Assembly (NCBI GenBank): GCA_947630705.1
Contig: CANRIK010000001.1
Span: forward strand, 124,001-188,000
Direction of reading: 5' to 3'
Length of the DNA: 64,000 nucleotides
Source: an uncultured Clostridia bacterium
GTDB lineage: Bacteria; Bacillota; Clostridia; Christensenellales; Borkfalkiaceae
Positions 44,662-53,021 of this stretch are shown piece after piece (within the stretch, counting starts at the first letter, position 1; each line of letters starts with the position of its first letter). The notes below the pieces were generated by a model. The model saw nothing but the letters and a program-made list of their open reading frames with translations. It was not told the DNA's origin and searched no databases. A program made the position numbers and the translations under genes.

Positions 44662-45795
44662 TCATTTACTGCGAATTCTCGAAACTATTTCTTTGAGGGC
44701 TTCCACCGTTTCGTCAACCTCGGCCGACGTATTGTATTTGCCGAAGGTGAAGCGAACGGCGGATTTTGCACGCTCCTTTCCGGCTACTGCCGTCACAACG
44801 TGCGAAGGCGTGACGGCGCCGGCCGAGCAAGCCGATCCGGTGGAGACGCATATCGACTTCAAATCGAGGCAAAAAAGAATATTTTCGCCGTCGCAGCCGG
44901 AAAATGAAAGGTTGGCGTTGGCCGGAACGCGCAGAACGGAGTCGCCGTTCAGTATGGAACCGTCTATTTCGGAGAGCACGCGAGTTAAAAATCTGTTGCG
45001 GAGCGCGAGAACTTTTCGGTTATCCGCACCGACCGCCGCGCGCTCCAACGCCGCCGCGAGCCCTACTGCGGAGGATACGTTTACAGTACCGCCGCGGAGT
45101 CCCCTCTCCTGCATGCCGCCGGAGAGCAACGGGGATATTGCCGAGCCTTTTTTTATATACATTGCCGCCGCGCCCTTCGGACCGTAAAACTTATGTGCGG
45201 AAACGGCGAACGCCGAGGCATATTTTACGGGGAAAGGCACTACGCCGACGGACTGCACGCAGTCGCAGTAATAGAAAATGCCGCGGCTCGCGCAAATTTT
45301 ACCTATCTCTTTGACGGGCTGAATTGTGCCTATCTCGTTATTGGCCGCCATCACAGCACAGAAAAAAGTGTCGTCACGGACGGCTCTTTCCACTTCCGAC
45401 GGCTGTATTATTCCGTTGCCGTCGGGTTGAACGAAGGTCACTTCGAAGCCGCGCCGAAGCATGTCCTCCGCGCTCTCGATAACCGCCGGATGTTCTATCG
45501 CGGAAATTATCATGTGACCCCTGCCGTGAGCGGCGCCCCTGCCGTGAGCGGCACAAGCTCCCTTTACGGCAAAATTGCCGGCTTCCGTGCCGCCGGAAAG
45601 AAAATACACTTCCGACGGCTGACAGCCGAAAATCCGCGCCGTTCTGTCGCGCGCGGAAATGAGCCCCTCCGCCGCCGCTCTGCCCACGGCGTGCTGGGAC
45701 TGGGAATTGCCGTATAAAGTTTTGAAATACGGCAACATTTCCTCAAAGACGGCATCGTCCAGAGGAGTTGTCGCCGCGTTATCGAGATATATCAT
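44662..45795 (-). CDS. Cysteine desulfurase (NifS/IscS family)
   Basis: The 377-residue PLP enzyme converts cysteine to alanine and enzyme-bound persulfide for Fe-S clusters or tRNA thiolation. It has the N terminus MIYLDNAATTPLD, the PLP Lys in VSAHKFYGPKG (near 198), and the catalytic Cys in STGSACSAG near 320 followed by the short loop of group I enzymes. An AHGRG duplication (AHGRGAAHGRG, near 85-95) is an in-frame 18-bp tandem repeat, probably in a surface loop. It overlaps the upstream membrane-protein gene by 4 bp. No IscU or MnmA is adjacent, so the sulfur acceptor is unknown. Confidence 0.93.
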   Translation of the reverse strand: MIYLDNAATTPLDDAVFEEMLPYFKTLYGNSQSQHAVGRAAAEGLISARDRTARIFGCQPSEVYFLSGGTEAGNFAVKGACAAHGRGAAHGRGHMIISAIEHPAVIESAEDMLRRGFEVTFVQPDGNGIIQPSEVERAVRDDTFFCAVMAANNEIGTIQPVKEIGKICASRGIFYYCDCVQSVGVVPFPVKYASAFAVSAHKFYGPKGAAAMYIKKGSAISPLLSGGMQERGLRGGTVNVSSAVGLAAALERAAVGADNRKVLALRNRFLTRVLSEIDGSILNGDSVLRVPANANLSFSGCDGENILFCLDLKSICVSTGSACSAGAVTPSHVVTAVAGKERAKSAVRFTFGKYNTSAEVDETVEALKEIVSRIRSK

Positions 45796-46682
45796 TTTTT
45801 AAAAGAATCGAGAATTTTGCGGAGTTTTTCGGCCTCGTCAAGTCTGTCCTCATAGTCCCTTCCCATCTGCGTGGAGGAATTTTTTTCGTTTAAGGCTACC
45901 TTTTTCATCGCCGCCCAAAGATTTCGTCCGGTGAAGAGAGTAGCTATCAAAAGGAGCACGGCGAGAGCCGCAAACACTATCATTATTATGAGATTTGCGC
46001 CGTCCTGACGGGCGAACATTACGGAAGTGAAAGCCAGCGCAACGACAAGGCACACGAGGAAAGGAACAAGCGTAACCGTAAAGAATACGAGCGCCTTCTT
46101 GCGGTCGGCAATGAAAAGTTCTCGGCGCTCCGCCTTCTTCTTTTCCACCTGAACGTGGAGCTCCGCCGCGCTCTCCTCTACCGATATTATTTTACTCTCC
46201 AAAGGTGCGGAGAGGTCGGAAAGTTCGGCTTTCAGCTCTTCTCCGCAGTACTTCGATACGTTTTCGGCGGCGTCGAGAAGCTCGTCGGAGACTTCGAACC
46301 GTGTAAAATTTTCGGTGAGCACTTTAATTTTCAGCGCCCACGACGCTCCGTCATAAGGGTCCGCGCTCTGCGCCGAGGCGATATCGCTTAAAGCGGCCTC
46401 GTAATTTTTGTTTTCGAACTCGCGTTCGGCCTTTTCGATGCTCAACAAATATGCGCCGACCACTTCGCGAGGCGCAGAATCGGTTGCAGAGCCGTCCTGT
46501 TCGCCCTCTGCATAGGGCTCCGTCCGCTCCTCGGTGAGTTCGGAACCGAACTCGAATGCAAGGTCCTCTTGCTCGACTACGGAGTCGTCGATTATCAACT
46601 CCTCCTCGCCGTCGGCGTTTCTGCGTATTCTGTATTTTTTGTCTTTATCGAGATCGTCGTCGATCAAGCGTTCTTCTGCCAT
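45792..46682 (-). CDS. Membrane protein with TPR-like segment and two helices, unknown function
   Basis: The 296-residue protein has an acidic N-terminal 90 residues and a TPR-like stretch (AEREFENKNYEAALSDIASA, about 83-102). A helical segment is followed by two adjacent membrane helices (about 200-225 and 230-252) and a charged coiled C terminus (EDRLDEAEKLRKILDSF). No known family is recognised. The 4-bp overlap with the cysteine desulfurase gene implies cotranslation. Confidence 0.72.
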   Translation of the reverse strand: MAEERLIDDDLDKDKKYRIRRNADGEEELIIDDSVVEQEDLAFEFGSELTEERTEPYAEGEQDGSATDSAPREVVGAYLLSIEKAEREFENKNYEAALSDIASAQSADPYDGASWALKIKVLTENFTRFEVSDELLDAAENVSKYCGEELKAELSDLSAPLESKIISVEESAAELHVQVEKKKAERRELFIADRKKALVFFTVTLVPFLVCLVVALAFTSVMFARQDGANLIIMIVFAALAVLLLIATLFTGRNLWAAMKKVALNEKNSSTQMGRDYEDRLDEAEKLRKILDSFKK

Positions 46683-46709
46683 TTGTTTCTCCCAAAATAT
46701 CCAATGAAA

Positions 46710-47561
46710 TTATTTTGTTACGGATTTTAACTGAATACAATTAAATTTGCCGCGGTAACGGCTCTTCGCCCATGCGCAAAATTCCGCATTTTCGAAAAGA
46801 GCGAACACCGCGCTTCCCGAACCCGTCATGCAAACGCCGAGAGGCGAAAAGGCTTCGAGCTCTTCGAAAGCCGTCTTGACGTCGGGATTCAGACGGACGG
46901 CCGGCTCGTACAATGCGTTATGCAGGCTCTTGCCGAGAGCTTGTACGTCGCCTTTTGTAATTGCTTCGACGGCCGCGAAAGAATTTCCGCCCGTGCCGCA
47001 AGAAAGTCTGTCATAGAGGGCGTAACACTCCGAAGTGGAGACTCCGCCGCGCGGCTTCAACAGAATAAAGTGAAGTTTCAAAGGACGCTTGATTTTTTCA
47101 ATCCTCTCGCCCTTGCCGCGAAGCACGGCAAAGCCGCCGTTCAGCATATATCCCGTATCCGACCCCAGAGAATCGGCTATTTCTTTGAGTTGAGTTTCTC
47201 CGCCCTTGCCGTAGAGCTCCGCCATTCCGCGGAGCACGCCGGCGGCGTCTGCGGATGAACCGCCCAATCCGGCTCCTACGGGGATATTTTTATATATAAC
47301 TATATCCGCGCCGCAAGTGCCGAATTCGGCAATATATCTCTCCGCCGCCTTTACCGCGTTATTGTTTTCATACGGAATGAGTTCGCAATCGCAGCCGTGC
47401 ATTTCTATGCTCACTCTGTCGTCCTTTCTCTTGTTCAGAACTATCAAATCGTACATGTCTACGGAGCAGACGAGGCTGTCGAGCATGTGATAGCCGCCCT
47501 CCACGCCCGTGATATCGAGAGTGAGGTTGAGTTTTGCATAAGCCTTTACGCGAACCTTCAT
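46710..47561 (-). CDS. ispE: 4-diphosphocytidyl-2-C-methyl-D-erythritol kinase
   Basis: The 283-residue GHMP kinase phosphorylates CDP-ME in the MEP isoprenoid pathway. AYAKLNLTLDI at the N terminus, the ATP loop VGAGLGGSSADAAGVLRG near 92-109 and VCMTGSGSAVFALF near 255-268 are all present. It follows the veg-sipL pair, a conserved Firmicutes arrangement. Its own promoter (TTGAAA-17-TATAAT) ends six bases before the ATG, so it is likely to be leaderless when not cotranscribed. Confidence 0.95.
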   Translation of the reverse strand: MKVRVKAYAKLNLTLDITGVEGGYHMLDSLVCSVDMYDLIVLNKRKDDRVSIEMHGCDCELIPYENNNAVKAAERYIAEFGTCGADIVIYKNIPVGAGLGGSSADAAGVLRGMAELYGKGGETQLKEIADSLGSDTGYMLNGGFAVLRGKGERIEKIKRPLKLHFILLKPRGGVSTSECYALYDRLSCGTGGNSFAAVEAITKGDVQALGKSLHNALYEPAVRLNPDVKTAFEELEAFSPLGVCMTGSGSAVFALFENAEFCAWAKSRYRGKFNCIQLKSVTK

Positions 47562-47567
47562 AATAAG

Positions 47568-47596
47568 ATTATATCACATGCGAAGCCGCATTTCAA
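47568..47596 (-). promoter_or_regulatory. Promoter giving leaderless ispE start
   Basis: Minus-strand TTGAAA (47591-47596), a 17-bp spacer and TATAAT (47568-47573). Six bases lie between it and the ATG at 47561. Confidence 0.85.
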
Positions 47597-47638
47597 TAAA
47601 ATGCAATAAAAAACTGCCGACAAGCGGCAGCTTTGTTT

Positions 47639-49102
47639 TCAGGTTTTGGCTCTGAATATAAGTATACGTTCCTTGCCCGTAAGAGGGAATTCGAGCTCCG
47701 GATTGGTTTTGCTCACGCTCTCGGGAGGAACCCCGAGCTTCTTTGCCGTCTCCCAAAGGCCGTCTCCGGCAGTGGGAATATGAACGGAAATCGCGCTGTC
47801 GTCGGCTTCGATTTTATCGCCCTCCTCCGCGCCCGTCAGATATCTGACTGTGTGCAGATATCCGTCCGTAGCGGTTATTTTGAGAGTTGCCTCCGCCTCG
47901 CACTCGCCCTCGGAGCGCTGTCTTACGGCTATTCCCGTCACCGTTACGGATATCTCGCCGCAGACGTGGTTGAGCCCCGTGAGCGTTACGGAAAACGGCA
48001 ATTCGACCTCGGTGGAGCGAATCTCGCCGCCCTGTTCGAACAGCAATACCGCCGTCACTACGCCCTCCGCGCCGCCGTCAGTGCGTGAAAATTCGGCGCG
48101 AGGCAACGCGGCCGCGAGAAATGCGCATGTGTAATCGAGTTTGGCCTTCGAAGAGCAGAGCCCGAACACGCGCTCGGTGTAGACCTTGACGTCGGTGGCG
48201 ACTTCGCAACATTCTTCCGCATATTGCAGTTTGAGTTCGTTTTCGGGAGAAAACGCGTCGGTTATCAGAGAAACATGCTCCTCTTCGTAAAATTTTCCGA
48301 AAAAAGCGAGGGTGGCAGTGAAATTGACGTCGCACTTGCCGCGCTCCTCGTTGACTTTACAGTCTACGGACATATCCTTTATTTCCGCCCTGCATTCGGC
48401 CGGCGAAGGCACTGCCGCCTGCTCGCATGAGAGCTCCGCCTTGAACGGGATTACCCTGCTCAAAGCTACGGGAGAGCCCTCGCGTACGGCGAGCAGACAG
48501 AGATTTATCTCGCCCGTGACTTCCGCGATACCGCTCTTTACCGAGCAGTTGAGAACCTGCGGTTGAGCCGACGGAACAAGGATATCCGTGGCAACAAGGC
48601 TGAAATCGTCGTCCACTTCGCTTTCGCCGAAGAAACCGACGGCGCCCAAAAGTTTACCCTCTTCGCGCCGGATTATCGCTCCGTCGAGAGACTGTACATA
48701 ATTGCGCTCTGCAACGTCGCTCACAGTTACTTCGGCGCCTACAACTACCGACACAACGTAAAACGAGCCCTCGCGTTTGAGTTTTGTACGTTCGCACTTC
48801 AATCGGCAGTCGCACGTCTGCGCGGAAGCCAAGTTGTCGTCGTCGGCGTGGTGGGAAAACTCCGCGCCCTTCTGCACGCGGCATAGGTCGGAGCCGTTTG
48901 CATAGACGAGAGTGCATATAAGTCTGCCGCCGTATGTCACTCTTCCCGAAGAAACTTCCGCAGACGACAGCGAAACCTGCGGATATACGGCGACAACTTC
49001 GCCCATATCCTGCTCGGTAAACTTTATTTCTACAATCGATTGAACCTTTAATTCGGCAATTTTACGTGTATATGTGCCCGATGCGATAGATGCGTTTAAC
49101 AT
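47639..49102 (-). CDS. sipL: SipL-like SPOCS (DUF3794) and LysM protein
   Basis: The 487-residue protein has SPOCS/DUF3794 repeats (for example VPSAQPQVLNCSVKSGIAEVTG near 170 and FSVTLTGLNHVCGEISVTVTG near 370) and a C-terminal LysM domain (IPTAGDGLWETAKKLGVPPES, about 442-462). In Clostridioides difficile SipL binds SpoIVA through its LysM domain and is needed for coat assembly around the forespore. A GGGAGG Shine-Dalgarno supports the start. Its place between veg and ispE matches other Clostridia. I am sure of the domains; the symbol rests on architecture and context. Confidence 0.85.
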   Translation of the reverse strand: MLNASIASGTYTRKIAELKVQSIVEIKFTEQDMGEVVAVYPQVSLSSAEVSSGRVTYGGRLICTLVYANGSDLCRVQKGAEFSHHADDDNLASAQTCDCRLKCERTKLKREGSFYVVSVVVGAEVTVSDVAERNYVQSLDGAIIRREEGKLLGAVGFFGESEVDDDFSLVATDILVPSAQPQVLNCSVKSGIAEVTGEINLCLLAVREGSPVALSRVIPFKAELSCEQAAVPSPAECRAEIKDMSVDCKVNEERGKCDVNFTATLAFFGKFYEEEHVSLITDAFSPENELKLQYAEECCEVATDVKVYTERVFGLCSSKAKLDYTCAFLAAALPRAEFSRTDGGAEGVVTAVLLFEQGGEIRSTEVELPFSVTLTGLNHVCGEISVTVTGIAVRQRSEGECEAEATLKITATDGYLHTVRYLTGAEEGDKIEADDSAISVHIPTAGDGLWETAKKLGVPPESVSKTNPELEFPLTGKERILIFRAKT

Positions 49103-49215
49103 ATTTCCTCCCTGTTACAAGGTATAATATGCCGAGCCGTGCACGATTATTACATTTTTTACTTCAACTTGCGGATACGGGCGGAAGAATGAGAACCTTT
49201 CCCTTCCCGAAAAAT

Positions 49216-49461
49216 TTATTCCGCTTTTGCGAGAATTTTAACTCTGCCGCAGAGAATTTCGGAGTAAGAATAAGCCGTCTTGCCGAGAAAATTTTTATCA
49301 TACGGACTTACCGTGAAGAGCGAAGGGTATACTTCGCTCAAAGTTGCGGGAAAAGTTACGAACTTATTTCTGCCCAAATTCAACTTTACTATTACGTCTT
49401 TGCCATGAAGTTTGGAAACGGCGTCTTTTATCGAATTGATGCTTATGTTTGCCTTAATCAT
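49216..49461 (-). CDS. veg: Veg family protein
   Basis: The 81-residue DUF1021 protein (INSIKDAVSKLHGKDVIVKLN; GRNKFVTFPATLSEVYPSLF; SYSEILCGRVKIL) is the right length and sequence for Veg. In Bacillus subtilis Veg is abundant and has been linked to biofilm gene control and spore outgrowth. The start lies only about 30 bases after a strong terminator hairpin, which suggests read-through control or a promoter overlapping the hairpin. It has no obvious Shine-Dalgarno. Confidence 0.9.
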   Translation of the reverse strand: MIKANISINSIKDAVSKLHGKDVIVKLNLGRNKFVTFPATLSEVYPSLFTVSPYDKNFLGKTAYSYSEILCGRVKILAKAE

Positions 49462-49490
49462 ATTATTAATATTGCCTGAAATGTAAAAAT

Positions 49491-49523
49491 TATGCAGTCC
49501 GCAACTGTGTTGCGGACTGCATA
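49491..49523 (-). terminator. Terminator/attenuator between the zinc-ribbon gene and veg
   Basis: TATGCAGTCCGCAAC and its 15-bp perfect complement flank TGT. On the minus strand it is followed by ATTTTTAC, then the veg start about 20 bases further. Confidence 0.9.
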
Positions 49524-49560
49524 CTGTCAGTCATATTTGATTTTTCTTTAACTCGGCAAA

Positions 49561-50082
49561 TCAGAAATCGTCGTCCTCGTCATCCTCTTCGTCTTCGTCG
49601 TCATCGTCGAACTCGTCGTCTTCCAAATCGTCGAGAGAATCCACTTCTTCGCTTTCGAAGAAATCGTCATCGGAGTCCTCGCCGTCGTACATTTCGTCCT
49701 CTTCTTCCTCCTCGTCGAATTCGGCTTTGAGCTCCTCTTCGAGCTCCTGATCGTCTACGGTGAGGTCGCTGTCGTCCTCGTCGAGGTAATTTTTCCACTC
49801 CTCGTCCTTTTCGATATCGACTTCTTCCTCTTCCTCGTATTCTTGCTGCTGACGGCAGTTTTCGCACATCTTCTCTCCGGCGTGAATGGGATTTACGCCG
49901 CAGACAGGGCAAATTTCGTCGGAATCGAGCACGCCGTCAATCTCTTCGAGTTCTTCGTCGTCGAGGTCGGCGAATTTGAGTCTGCTGCCTTTCATTTCGG
50001 CTATGCAGACATCGCAATACTCCTGCGTCTCGCTGTCGATATAGTTTAATTCGCACCTCGGGCACTTTATATATTTGACCAT
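49561..50082 (-). CDS. Zinc-ribbon protein with long acidic tail, unknown function
   Basis: The 173-residue protein begins MVKYIKCPRCELNYI and has four CxxC pairs within the first 80 residues (CPRC, CDVC, CPVC, CENC), enough for two zinc ribbons. From about residue 85 it becomes extremely acidic, ending in an Asp/Glu run (DDEDEEDDEDDDF). The tail is reminiscent of the RNA polymerase delta subunit, but the folded part is different. I start at 50082, where GGAG is spaced properly; the longer frame upstream begins inside the -10 box. A possible role in protein-RNA or polymerase interaction is only a guess. Confidence 0.8.
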   Translation of the reverse strand: MVKYIKCPRCELNYIDSETQEYCDVCIAEMKGSRLKFADLDDEELEEIDGVLDSDEICPVCGVNPIHAGEKMCENCRQQQEYEEEEEVDIEKDEEWKNYLDEDDSDLTVDDQELEEELKAEFDEEEEEDEMYDGEDSDDDFFESEEVDSLDDLEDDEFDDDDEDEEDDEDDDF

Positions 50083-50196
50083 TTGAATAGCTCCGTATAT
50101 ACTGTACTTGATACAGCATATTCCGATTGACGGGAATATGTCTTTTTTCAGATAAATTTTCGGTAACATTATATTAATATTTACCGCATTTGTAAA
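50083..50196 (-). promoter_or_regulatory. Promoter and structured leader of the zinc-ribbon gene
   Basis: Minus-strand TTTACA (50191-50196), a 17-bp spacer and TATAAT (50168-50173). The leader of about 80 nt can form two hairpins, CATATTCC/GGAATATG (50117-50140) and CTGTA/TACAG (50102-50116), immediately before the Shine-Dalgarno. Confidence 0.65.
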
Positions 50197-50263
50197 CTGT
50201 TTTTTATATAAAATTTTAAAAAATTAAGAGCGTAAACGCGCGATTTATCGCAGTTTATGCAAA

Positions 50264-50288
50264 AGACCCCCCGACTATGCGAGGGGTC
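50264..50288 (-). terminator. Terminator after the envelope lipoprotein gene
   Basis: GACCCC and GGGGTC pair around a 12-nt loop. On the minus strand a TCTTTTG tail follows. Confidence 0.75.
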
Positions 50289-50319
50289 GTATATTTTTTG
50301 CGTTTTAAGAGCAATTTTC

Positions 50320-52593
50320 TTATGAATTTTCTTCGGGGGTCTCTTCGGCGTTTTCGGAAGGTTCCGACGGCTCGGACTCGTCCGCGTAGACATCGATACT
50401 CTTATCGTCGGTGGTGTCCACCCTTATTCTCCTCTTGCTGTAATCGGGCAGCTTGTTGCCGCGCTTCTTCTTTATGAGCATTACAATCGTCACGACAAGC
50501 GCAATCACAATTATTCCGGCAAGACACATACCTATAATAAAGAATACCTTGGCGGTTGTGGATAGTCCATCGTACCAGCCGGTTTCAACCTCTTCCTCCG
50601 GCCACTCTTGAAGATATTGACTTCTGAACTCCCCGATATAGCTCTCCTTGTCCGCATCGGTCATCTCTCCGATTACCGAATAGTAATAGTCGCGGCGGTC
50701 GGCGCAAATTTCTTCGCCGTTGACCGTGCGCTTGTATTCCTTGAACTCCGCCCAATCGTTTTCGCAGGAGAGAAGGTCGGCAAGTTTATCCAGAGTGTTC
50801 TCGGAATATACGGGATCCTCGTTCTCGTCGAGACCCTCGTTGAGGGCGGCGGCAAGGTCCTTTACATAGTCGATATCCGCAGTGTAGAACAAGTATCTCG
50901 CGGCGTTTGCAAGGTTGGCATAGATTGCCGTGGGATAATCGTCGGAGTCTTCGTAGCCGGCTATTATGCCGTCGTCGCCCGTTACGCTCTCAAACAGCTT
51001 GTTGAGGCTGTCGATATCGGCGTTGGTCATGTCGCCGACTCCGAACTCCATAACGTAATTGTACGAACTCATTTTATCCGTTTCTCCGGCAAACAGCAGA
51101 TGGCCGTTGATGAGTTCGGGTCTGAACCAATCGGTTGCGGCGTCGAGATCGAGAATACGTACGGAGGTAAAGTCGCTCACCTCGTCGTCGGGGTGCATTC
51201 CCTCGTAATCCTGCCATTCGCCCGTATAATCTATGCGGTAGAACGTATATCCGTTGCCGCCCGAGAGCGAATAATACAGATAGTCGCCGTCGATGAACAA
51301 GAGCGTTGCCGTGCCTTCGCCGACTATGCGATAATAGCTTGATCTGTTGATTTTTTCGGCGAGCTTGCCGCTTTGCATTTTGTTAATGGATATGCCGCCG
51401 GCGCTCTCCGCCGAAATTACGGCTTCGAGGTCGCCGTTTTCTTTAAACGCGAAAAGATATGAATCCGCCCCCGTTCCGTCGCTGACTATGGCCGCTTCGG
51501 AGGAAGGATTTTTATTTATCGCGTCCCAGCCGTCCGTAACTTCGGCTTCTTTCAGTCCGAAGAGATAGGTACTGCCGCCCGTCGTGTCGCTTCTTGTATA
51601 GAAAACCGTGCCGTGGCGATAGGTTTCGAGAGTATAGCTGTATCCGAGCTGATTCCTTACGTCGGATTTGTCGGGTTCGTAATTGAAGGGCAATTTATCC
51701 AAAATTTTGCCGCCTATGCCGTCGAATACAAGATCGCCGCAGTTGATATATCTGTCGGTTTCGTCGTTCCAGCCGAAGATGGAATCGAAATCGTATTCAT
51801 TCGGTTGGGTTTTTTCGGCGGTGACGGTGTAGAGTTGGTTGTACGATTGCTCGGTATTGGTATCGCCCGAATAGTCGTAAACTGCCATCGTGTAGTATAC
51901 GCGAGGGTTGGTTTTATCCTCCGCGTCGAATACGTAGCCGGAAATATTATAGGCGAGCAGAGTGTCAACTCCGCTGGTAACATTGTACGAATGGAGATTG
52001 GTGACACCTTGGGACTCGTCATACAGAGTTTCGGAAGTGACAACGTAGAGAATATATATATCGTCGCCGGATTTAACGAATCTGTAATCGCAGTCGAGCG
52101 CGTCCAAAGTGACGTAGGCGCTCTTCATCGAATCCGTTCCGTCGAGACGCGCGCTCTTCAATTCGAGTTTGGAGTTCTGAATTTCACCGTTGGAATTTCT
52201 CTTGGCAGAGGGCGTGCCGTAATACACGTAGTCGCCGTAAATAAAAAGACCCGTCTGATAGTTGGAAGAATAGGCTATCTGCGGAACTACCGTTTCCGCG
52301 GCGGAATAGTTGTATTCGTCGAGGTCCTTTTCGGAAATGCGCATAATGGCGCCCTTCACTACCGAGCCGTAATTGTTTTCGGCCGTGTTGCTTTCGGAAC
52401 CGTTTATGAAATAGATATATCCGCCCTTTTCAACGGCAAAGCCGCCGTTTGAGACGGCCGCTTCGGACGAGGAAGTATAATCGAGCGGCTGTATGGAGTT
52501 ATAAGGCGAACAGCCGACTGCGGCGGCGGAGATGCCCACCGATAAGACAGCCGCGGTTGCCGCGCATATAATTTTAGTGACCTGTTTTTTCAT
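50320..52593 (-). CDS. Large extracytoplasmic lipoprotein with C-terminal membrane helix, unknown function
   Basis: The 757-residue protein has a signal peptide (MKKQVTKIICAATAAVLSVG) ending in a lipobox, AVGC at about 25-28. The ectodomain of about 640 residues is rich in Tyr, Asp and Ser, with recurring GxYIYFIN- and GDYLYYSL-like strands (GGYIYFINGSES; GDYVYYGTPSAK; GDDIYILYVV; IDGDYLYYSL). This is the style of DUF5050-type beta-propellers. Near the C terminus a helix (VFFIIGMCLAGIIVIALVVTIVMLI, about 683-707) and a basic KKKRGNK stop-transfer lead to a short acidic tail. If the lipobox works, it is anchored at both ends. No catalytic motif is recognised. Confidence 0.8.
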   Translation of the reverse strand: MKKQVTKIICAATAAVLSVGISAAAVGCSPYNSIQPLDYTSSSEAAVSNGGFAVEKGGYIYFINGSESNTAENNYGSVVKGAIMRISEKDLDEYNYSAAETVVPQIAYSSNYQTGLFIYGDYVYYGTPSAKRNSNGEIQNSKLELKSARLDGTDSMKSAYVTLDALDCDYRFVKSGDDIYILYVVTSETLYDESQGVTNLHSYNVTSGVDTLLAYNISGYVFDAEDKTNPRVYYTMAVYDYSGDTNTEQSYNQLYTVTAEKTQPNEYDFDSIFGWNDETDRYINCGDLVFDGIGGKILDKLPFNYEPDKSDVRNQLGYSYTLETYRHGTVFYTRSDTTGGSTYLFGLKEAEVTDGWDAINKNPSSEAAIVSDGTGADSYLFAFKENGDLEAVISAESAGGISINKMQSGKLAEKINRSSYYRIVGEGTATLLFIDGDYLYYSLSGGNGYTFYRIDYTGEWQDYEGMHPDDEVSDFTSVRILDLDAATDWFRPELINGHLLFAGETDKMSSYNYVMEFGVGDMTNADIDSLNKLFESVTGDDGIIAGYEDSDDYPTAIYANLANAARYLFYTADIDYVKDLAAALNEGLDENEDPVYSENTLDKLADLLSCENDWAEFKEYKRTVNGEEICADRRDYYYSVIGEMTDADKESYIGEFRSQYLQEWPEEEVETGWYDGLSTTAKVFFIIGMCLAGIIVIALVVTIVMLIKKKRGNKLPDYSKRRIRVDTTDDKSIDVYADESEPSEPSENAEETPEENS

Positions 52594-52727
52594 TATTTAA
52601 AGAAACTCCGATGGAAAAAACTTAAAAAATTACAATTCAAACATTTTTAATTATATACCAAACGAATATTTTAGGCAATAAATTTGCGTTGATTTTGACA
52701 AAAAAATGTGGAAAAGGAGTATTGTTT

Positions 52728-52949
52728 TTGGAAAAATTCGCACTTTTGAATTTACTTAAAGCATTGGACGGATTGAAGAGCGCGGACGCCGACGAAAAGA
52801 CGGACAAGGGCGCGGCTCCCACCGCCGCTTCCGCTCGCCCCTCCAAAACGCCGACGGAAAACGCGCAGAGCTTCGAAATACCGAATATCATGTACGAAGC
52901 GCTTATGCGCCACGAGACGGTCAGCAACCGACTGAAAAACAAAAAGTAG
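52728..52949 (+). CDS. Small protein of unknown function, TTG start
   Basis: A frame of about 73 residues follows an AAGGAG Shine-Dalgarno eight bases before a TTG codon at 52728. The translation begins with a hydrophobic helix-like stretch (EKFALLNLLKALDGLKS), has an Ala/Thr/Pro linker and ends with a helical tail (IPNIMYEALMRHETVSNRL). It is the only plus-strand gene between two minus-strand genes. The C-terminal codons NKNKK-like run doubles as the T tract of the terminator that ends the PFK gene. No family is recognised. Confidence 0.55.
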   Translation: MEKFALLNLLKALDGLKSADADEKTDKGAAPTAASARPSKTPTENAQSFEIPNIMYEALMRHETVSNRLKNKK

Positions 52950-52972
52950 TGCGGCGCAATTCTGCGCCGCAC
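52949..52972 (-). terminator. Terminator of the phosphofructokinase gene
   Basis: GTGCGGCGCA and TGCGCCGCAC form a 10-bp perfect stem with a 4-nt loop. On the minus strand it is followed by CTTTTTGTTTTTC. Confidence 0.9.
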
Positions 52973-53021
52973 GGGATATTGTATCTTCGTTTGCAAGAGA
53001 ACGCGCCTTTTTTCAGACGGG

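Noticed and set aside
52594..52727. TTGACA at 52695-52700 as promoter of the small plus-strand gene
   Set aside because: No acceptable -10 box lies 16-18 bp downstream; the position would be AGTATT.
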